A stretch of 42,141 nt of DNA from a virus, in IMG/VR virus record IMGVR_UViG_3300023281_001520, positions 1 through 42,141 of that record; one strand, given 5' to 3'. The notes beneath the pieces were generated by a model. The model saw only the letters and a program-made list of their open reading frames with translations, was not told the origin of the DNA and did no database searches. Below are positions 38,104 through 42,141 of the stretch, piece after piece. Position numbers and translations under genes: made by a program. Numbering within the stretch: position 1 is the stretch's first letter; the number at the start of each line of letters is the position of its first letter.

Positions 38104-38994
38104 ATGATAGACACGATTACCCAAGCCTTTTTGCACTGTATGGCAGATCAACGAAGGTTGGCTAAAGGAGAAACCCTGGCCTTTGGCCCGAATCATGGGC
38201 TTTCCATTTGGATCAATGAAAACAATTTGAGAACTAAGCTAGGACTAGCAGCGAGAAACTCAGGGCTAAATTTTGGGCAAGTGCTCTCAATGATCCCAGG
38301 ACTAGCTGAATATTGCGCCAAGAAAAACATCATGGCCGATCAGATCCCAAACGAAGCTTTTAAGTATATTGTATATGGTGCCAAGAAGACCGTAGATGCC
38401 CCACAATCTACGCAAAGCTCAAGACAAGGGCAAAGCCACAAGAAGGAAAAAGAGGCCCACAGGCGAGAGATTGAGAAGCTGTGGAAAGCTCCGATTCATG
38501 GCAAAGATGAGAATTGCGACAGCTCCCACTATTGCAACTGGGCACTACTAAATGATGTTTACGACCAACTAGCTGCCAGATACACAATCGGCCAACTTAA
38601 ATCCCTTCGGACGGCTTGGCCCAAATTCAAACTTGGGATCGATTGGGGAGATATTCTCCTGTGGACAAAGCAAAGATTCGACGACCCGGCAGCCGATGAC
38701 TTCATGAGCTACTTTTCTCTTCTAGCCAAATCCTCGATGCTCGAAGGTCATATCTGTGAAGCCGATTTTAGGGAGAGAGGAAAAGGCCAAATTGGTCTTC
38801 AGTATCCATACGACGAAATCAGGATTAAAGCGGTTCTAGTCTCTCGACCGATCTCAAAATCAGATCAAAAGTCTTTGACCGAAACTGAACAAAAAGCAGA
38901 GACAGCTAAAAAGATTGAAAAGCTCGAAGAAATTCAAAAAAAATATGGTTGGTTTAGAGACACTTCAGGAAAATTAAGGCATAAAGATTTTTAG
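38104..38994 (+). CDS. replication-module protein of unknown type (possible loader)
   Basis: 296 aa, the third AAGGAGGACTAG start (38091-38101). No Walker motif, so it is not a DnaC-type ATPase. N-terminal part (ITQAFLHCMADQRRLAKGET) and a central charged linker (QSHKKEKEAHRREIEK) precede a C-terminal WAL..YDQLAARYTIGQLKSL and a helical DWGDILLWTKQRFDDPAADD region. It lies between the initiator-like gene and the helicase, so a helicase-loading or primer-related role is plausible. Not recognised beyond this. Confidence 0.55.
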   Translation: MIDTITQAFLHCMADQRRLAKGETLAFGPNHGLSIWINENNLRTKLGLAARNSGLNFGQVLSMIPGLAEYCAKKNIMADQIPNEAFKYIVYGAKKTVDAPQSTQSSRQGQSHKKEKEAHRREIEKLWKAPIHGKDENCDSSHYCNWALLNDVYDQLAARYTIGQLKSLRTAWPKFKLGIDWGDILLWTKQRFDDPAADDFMSYFSLLAKSSMLEGHICEADFRERGKGQIGLQYPYDEIRIKAVLVSRPISKSDQKSLTETEQKAETAKKIEKLEEIQKKYGWFRDTSGKLRHKDF

Positions 38995-39005
38995 GTATTG
39001 ACGTT

Positions 39006-39054
39006 GGGAGCCCAAAGACCAAGAGGACTAGTCCAAACCCTTAGGCTCCCTTTT
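39006..39054 (+). other. long-loop hairpin carrying the GGACTAGTCC palindrome, ahead of the helicase gene
   Basis: GGGAGCC (39006-39012) and GGCTCCC (39044-39050) pair across a 31-base loop that contains the perfect palindrome GGACTAGTCC (39025-39034) and a SD-like AGAGGA. Four T's follow, so weak termination is also possible. The ATG of the helicase gene lies 37 bases later, preceded by its own AAGGAATA. Confidence 0.55.
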
Positions 39055-39087
39055 CCCAGACTCCGCTAGAAGTAAGGAATATTTAAC

Positions 39088-40380
39088 ATGGCACAAAAAC
39101 ACACTAATGCACAATCACTTTTATCCTTGTTAATAAACGGCTATGAGTTCACAGCCCTAAAGTTTAAGATCCAGCCGAATTATTTTATGTATATTGATGA
39201 CAAGATAATTTGGGAACTACTCCAAGAGTTCTGGAATAATTCACAGGAGATTTCCCTCGATATTCTGTGGAGAGAGTTCAGAAAGAAGAGTAGGCATCAA
39301 GACCCAGGCAGCTATTTTGCTTTCGTGCTTACCGGACCTATAACAGAGAATCCCAATTATTACGCCAAGGGCATGATTGCCGACTACCTTCAATTCCAGC
39401 TTAGGGATGCAATCCAAAAGACCCAGACGACGCCGGACTATGCGGATAAGGTTGTCATACTAAAAACTAAGTTAGACGAGTTAGACGGGTTAGACATCGA
39501 AGGCGATAAGACTTACTTTACTCTCGGCGAAATTACACAAGCACATGCTGAGTATATGCAGTTGAAGATCGACAATGAGCATAATTTTGTAACTTCTGGC
39601 TTCGCAAAGCTAGACGCAAAAATAAGATTTGGTAATGGTCATTTTATTGTAATTGGCGGTAGAAGCGGTATGGGAAAGTCAATGTTCATGTCGAACATGA
39701 TCCGCTATCAAGTTAGAGCTAAAAAGAAGATAGGATTATTCTCGCTAGAAATGAGCAAAGAAGAAGTTTTTGATATGATGCTGGCCCAGCAAATAAAAGT
39801 CCCATATTCGATCTTAAGAAATCCAAAGGATCTGACAGAAGATCACTTTGACTCCCTGCATGGTGGACTGATGAGCCAAGTAGATATTAAAAACTTTCTA
39901 ACGATTTCAGATCAAGCTGCCGTTGACATGGATTACTTGCGGAAGACTGCCGCCGATATGAAACTAGCGATGGGCGGGCTGGATGCTATTTGGGTAGACC
40001 ATCTCCACTTGATGAAACAAACAGGATTCAAGGGGATTCGAGAGATGTTTATTCATTTCTCAGGAGCCTTAAAAGAGCTAGCAAAAGAGCTAGATATCCC
40101 CGTAATAGTCCTAGGACAGATCAACAGAGAAGCAGACAAGAGGCCCGACAAAAGGCCAGTTATTTCAGATCTAAAAGAATCGTCTTCAATTGAAGCCGAC
40201 GCCGACGCTATTCTCTTTGCGTATCGAGAAAGCTTTTATCAAAGCAGCGATTCCGATGGTAACGAGATCGATCCGAACAAGTGCGAGCTTATAATAAGAA
40301 AAAACCGACATGGCGAAGAGAGCAATGTCAGTGTCCATTTTTCCGGTGATGCAGTTTATAAAACTATTAGACAGATTTAA
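39088..40380 (+). CDS. DnaB-type replicative helicase
   Basis: 430 aa. N-terminal domain with short helices (AQSLLSLLINGYEFTALKFK), then the RecA-like motor: Walker A GGRSGMGKS (about 190-198), IGLFSLEMSKEEVFDMM, Walker B AIWVDHLHLM, KELAKELDIPVIVLGQINRE, DLKESSSIEADADAILF, and LIIRKNRHGEES near the end. Unwinds the fork as a hexamer. Length is normal for phage DnaB. A strong terminator follows within 30 bases. Confidence 0.92.
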   Translation: MAQKHTNAQSLLSLLINGYEFTALKFKIQPNYFMYIDDKIIWELLQEFWNNSQEISLDILWREFRKKSRHQDPGSYFAFVLTGPITENPNYYAKGMIADYLQFQLRDAIQKTQTTPDYADKVVILKTKLDELDGLDIEGDKTYFTLGEITQAHAEYMQLKIDNEHNFVTSGFAKLDAKIRFGNGHFIVIGGRSGMGKSMFMSNMIRYQVRAKKKIGLFSLEMSKEEVFDMMLAQQIKVPYSILRNPKDLTEDHFDSLHGGLMSQVDIKNFLTISDQAAVDMDYLRKTAADMKLAMGGLDAIWVDHLHLMKQTGFKGIREMFIHFSGALKELAKELDIPVIVLGQINREADKRPDKRPVISDLKESSSIEADADAILFAYRESFYQSSDSDGNEIDPNKCELIIRKNRHGEESNVSVHFSGDAVYKTIRQI

Positions 40381-40408
40381 AATCTGGTAGGATTTGATTT
40401 CGGGTTCC

Positions 40409-40455
40409 AGGGGCTTTCCGCTTTGATCTCAAAATACGGGAAGCCCCTTTTTTTA
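40409..40455 (+). terminator. strong intrinsic terminator after the helicase gene
   Basis: GGGGCTTTCCG (40410-40420) pairs with CGGGAAGCCCC (about 40437-40447) with one G-U pair, followed by TTTTTTT. It ends the replication transcript where the convergent ribbon-helix-helix gene stops. Confidence 0.85.
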
Positions 40456-40632
40456 TTCGTTCTGTGAAACTGTAGGAAATATAGCGTTCCTACGCCTAGC
40501 TAGATCCCCCGCCTTTATCATGTCTGCAGATATAAGCATCCGAACATACCAACTCATAGTTCCAGTTTTCCCAACTTTCTTTTGCAAATAATCTTTGTGT
40601 TGATCTTCGACGTATAGCGTTATTTTTTTCAT
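40453..40632 (-). CDS. ribbon-helix-helix (CopG-like) DNA-binding protein
   Basis: 59 aa. Start 40632, with GGGGTGATA ahead; the in-frame ATG six codons earlier lies in the preceding gene. Beta strand MKKITLYVEDQ, then helix HKDYLQKKVGKTGTMSWYVR, then MLISADM. This is the strand-helix-helix order of Arc/CopG-type dimers. Second gene of a two-gene operon with the tandem RHH protein; likely a transcriptional regulator. Confidence 0.75.
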   Translation of the reverse strand: MKKITLYVEDQHKDYLQKKVGKTGTMSWYVRMLISADMIKAGDLARRRNAIFPTVSQNE

Positions 40633-40634
40633 TA

Positions 40635-40949
40635 TCACCCCATTGCACAATCTATTAAAGATCTCATATATCCAGCTTTTGTAAGATTATTTGCTTCAGT
40701 TTTTTTTGCCAGAGCTTTGTTCAAATTGTCGGGGAGAATTAAATTTATTCTAAAATCTTTTGTTCCTTCTCGATTGATCTCTGTAAGTTTTTTTTGTTTT
40801 TCCATGTCGCTGCTTATTAATGACCTAAGAAATTGGGTAGGCGTTGATAAGCAAGCCTTGCTGCTTTCCATAATAAACTCGTATCTAGTAGCATCTAAAA
40901 CTAACATAATTCTCTTTGGCTTTGCGTTGCCAGGATCAATTCTTTGCAT
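40635..40949 (-). CDS. tandem ribbon-helix-helix protein
   Basis: 104 aa. Two copies of the RHH plan: KRIMLVLDATRYEFIMESSK...TPTQFLRSLISSDM (about 12-49) and DFRINLILPDNLNKALAKKT...LTKAGYMRSLIDCAM (about 65-103). Each has a beta strand of alternating hydrophobics, a helix, a turn and a second helix. A single-chain pseudo-dimer would bind asymmetric DNA. GGGGGAAGAC precedes ATG. Its last base is three bases before the partner gene. Confidence 0.7.
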   Translation of the reverse strand: MQRIDPGNAKPKRIMLVLDATRYEFIMESSKACLSTPTQFLRSLISSDMEKQKKLTEINREGTKDFRINLILPDNLNKALAKKTEANNLTKAGYMRSLIDCAMG

Positions 40950-40989
40950 GTCTTCCCCCGTTTATTTAGTCTATTAATATTCCTATATT

Positions 40990-41020
40990 CGTTCATATAA
41001 TCAAGCTCTAATTTGTGATA
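40990..41020 (-). promoter_or_regulatory. candidate promoter for the RHH operon
   Basis: On the minus strand TTGATT followed by a 17-base spacer and AATATT, ahead of the tandem RHH gene. Two of six -10 positions are off consensus. AT-rich intergenic region with starts on both strands; the RHH proteins could bind here. Confidence 0.35.
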
Positions 41021-41061
41021 TGATTAGAATCTCCCAACAAACCTAATCAAAAGGATTTTAT

Positions 41062-41433
41062 ATGCGCTACTCACTAACAAGCTCGGTTGTTCTTTCAGAA
41101 GATACAAGCTCCACACCATCCAAAAAAATCTACGAAGACGATAGCCGAACAATCGTTGATACTACGACATTTACAGAAGGGGCTAGCGGATTTACAACCT
41201 ACGCCCCTTCAGCCGCAGACGTAGCGGTACCACTCGGCGGCATCGTGGCCGGGAAATGGATTTATCTAATCGGTGACGCAAGTTTTAGTTTTAAAGTAAG
41301 TGGCGGGGCTGCGTTGACAGTACCAGCAGATCGTCCGTGCCAGTTATTCGTTGACTTCACGGCGCTAACGATTTCAAACCCTAGCGCCGGAAGTTCGGTT
41401 TCTGTGTCGTGGGCTATTGCTGGCTCAGACTAA
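41062..41433 (+). CDS. small beta-rich protein
   Basis: 123 aa, CAAAAGGATTTTAT upstream. Mostly beta with Ser/Thr/Ala/Asp-rich loops (VVLSEDTSSTPSKKIYEDDS, VPLGGIVAGKWIYLIGDASF). No cysteines or signal peptide. The composition looks like a virion or decoration protein, but it lies away from the structural genes. It is convergent with the next minus-strand gene, only nine bases away. Confidence 0.5.
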   Translation: MRYSLTSSVVLSEDTSSTPSKKIYEDDSRTIVDTTTFTEGASGFTTYAPSAADVAVPLGGIVAGKWIYLIGDASFSFKVSGGAALTVPADRPCQLFVDFTALTISNPSAGSSVSVSWAIAGSD

Positions 41434-41441
41434 AAAGAAAG

Positions 41442-41933
41442 TTACCAGTCGAAACCTATGCCCCCGGTAAATGTTGCCGATTTTATGTTTTGACTGGTGA
41501 TGGCTGTCATACCAAGATTTACGTTTTGGTATAATCTTCTGGAGAAACTAAAGCCCATAACAGGATCTCGTTTGGGCTTTATTATTTGCCCACCGTCTAC
41601 CTTTCTTCTTTGTAACCCGGCAGGACCAAGGCCAGCATGAACCGTAAACCTATTGTTCAGAACAACAGTTCTATTAGCCTCTACCCTTATGCTGCTCCGT
41701 AGTCTTTTTAGTTTGTGTTTAGTTTCCGCAAGTTCAGCCCGTAGCTGTATCACTATAATTCTTGCTCTCTCCGCTTGCTCCCTGGAAACCATTTTAAAAT
41801 CATTTGAAGAATATTTTCTTTTTATTCCGTCGTTCGTCTGGACTTCAATATTGCCGTTCACTAAATAGCTCGGTATTTTTTCGGCCAATGCAGCCGCAGG
41901 GAAAAATAGAATTAGTAAAAAGAATTTTAGCAT
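41442..41933 (-). CDS. exported outer-membrane-like coiled-coil protein
   Basis: 163 aa. N-terminal signal peptide MLKFFLLILFFPAAALA with cleavage before EKIPSY. Middle: helix with heptads (REQAERARIIVIQLRAELAE, TKHKLKRLRSSIRVEAN). C-terminal third: alternating beta strands (FTVHAGLGPAGL, FSFSRRLYQNVNLGMTAI, ATFTGGIGFDW) that ends in the aromatic residue (Trp) typical of outer-membrane barrels. A membrane-spanning strand set plus coiled coil would be anchored in the outer membrane. Start overlaps the upstream collagen-like gene. No family named. Confidence 0.55.
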   Translation of the reverse strand: MLKFFLLILFFPAAALAEKIPSYLVNGNIEVQTNDGIKRKYSSNDFKMVSREQAERARIIVIQLRAELAETKHKLKRLRSSIRVEANRTVVLNNRFTVHAGLGPAGLQRRKVDGGQIIKPKRDPVMGFSFSRRLYQNVNLGMTAITSQNIKSATFTGGIGFDW

Positions 41934-42141
41934 TTACCTCTCCTGTGTTTTATTAAATTTAAGTAGCTTAAAACATATTCGCTTGTAGTCACTTTGATGC
42001 TTTTCCAGGCCCATGTCTCTTGGTGTGATCTGGCATCTCTACAAGCGCAAATCCAAAATTCTTTTTCGTCGCCAATGGGGCCAACGGGGCCAGGAGAGCC
42101 GTCTTCGCCAGCAGGACCAACGGGGCCAGCAGGACCAGCAG
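41927..42141 (-). CDS. collagen-like repeat protein, 5' truncated by window edge
   Basis: 70 residues visible (ATG lies outside the window). The N-terminal visible part is AGPAGPVGPAGEDGSPGPVG-PIGDEKEF, a run of Gly-X-Y triplets, followed by a small C-terminal segment with WICACRDARSHQETWAWKSI. In phages such repeats are common in tail fibres or surface spikes and form triple helices. This copy ends in a basic tail, TLIKHRRGKC-like, and its stop overlaps the next gene's ATG on the same strand. Being partial, its role is open. Confidence 0.7.
   Translation of the reverse strand, partial: AGPAGPVGPAGEDGSPGPVGPIGDEKEFWICACRDARSHQETWAWKSIKVTTSEYVLSYLNLIKHRRGKC

Noticed and set aside
1-42141. Lysogeny module, CRISPR array, tRNA genes, insertion sequences, attachment sites
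   Set aside because: Searched by eye for integrase/transposase motifs, regularly spaced repeats and tRNA-like cloverleaves; none found. Absence outside the window cannot be judged.

Overview
The window is one contiguous stretch of a tailed double-stranded DNA phage genome of siphovirus type (long non-contractile tail, HK97-fold capsid). At least six predicted exported proteins are present: two cytochrome-type lipoproteins, a third small lipoprotein, two proteins with Sec signal peptides, and an outer-membrane-like protein. An outer-membrane lipoprotein route and a spanin-like coiled-coil protein point to a Gram-negative host. The c-type cytochrome family seen here is best known to me from Bdellovibrionota, Myxococcota and Planctomycetes, so a host of that kind is my guess and not a demonstration. 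I see no integrase, excisionase or CI-like repressor, no tRNA, rRNA, CRISPR array or insertion sequence. Both ends cut through genes (an Acb2/Tad1-type hairpin protein on the left, a collagen-like protein on the right), so the genome is longer than the window.

Layout. 1-3008 (+): a tightly coupled train of small early or accessory genes, with ATGA and GTGA overlaps. It starts with the C-terminal part of a probable cyclic-nucleotide sponge (anti-CBASS/Thoeris family), continues through three one-helix membrane microproteins and two small zinc ribbons, and ends with a staphylococcal-nuclease-fold nuclease and a release-factor-like miniprotein. 2931-3845 (-): a three-gene counter-oriented cassette including a HAD-fold protein that has lost its catalytic nucleophile. 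3811-6332 (+): an export cassette with its own sigma70-like promoter: a membrane-anchored coiled coil, a 485-residue monoheme c-type cytochrome lipoprotein, a second small cytochrome c lipoprotein with CxxxCH and MPP, and an overlapping third lipoprotein.

6349-21758 (+): packaging and head genes: a zinc-finger protein, large terminase, portal-MuF fusion, prohead protease with an acidic scaffold-like tail, major capsid protein (bracketed by two hairpins), beta-rich putative decoration or structural proteins, a permuted papain-like enzyme, head-tail connectors, a second Acb2/Tad1-type hairpin protein, tail terminator, tail tube, and tail assembly chaperones joined by a -1 ribosomal frameshift. 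21758-33563 (+): tape measure (1451 aa, implying a tail of about 215 nm at 0.15 nm per residue), distal tail protein, hub, adhesin-like proteins, and two small late proteins, one of them secreted.

33547-42141: nuclease and lysis, recombination and replication. A VRR-NUC nuclease lies behind a promoter-terminator leader. A lysis pair (small membrane protein plus NlpC/P60 endolysin, -) and RecE-like exonuclease plus RecT annealase (-) lie opposite a replication operon (wHTH initiator-like protein, unknown protein, DnaB-type helicase, +). Then come ribbon-helix-helix proteins (-), a small beta protein (+), an outer-membrane-like protein (-) and the truncated collagen-like gene (-).

A recurring GGACTAG element sits at the ribosome-binding sites of early genes on both strands and at both ends of the window. 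Once, in front of the helicase gene, it forms a perfect palindrome. It is the best candidate for a shared early control signal. The most unusual content is the phage-borne pair of cytochrome c lipoproteins.
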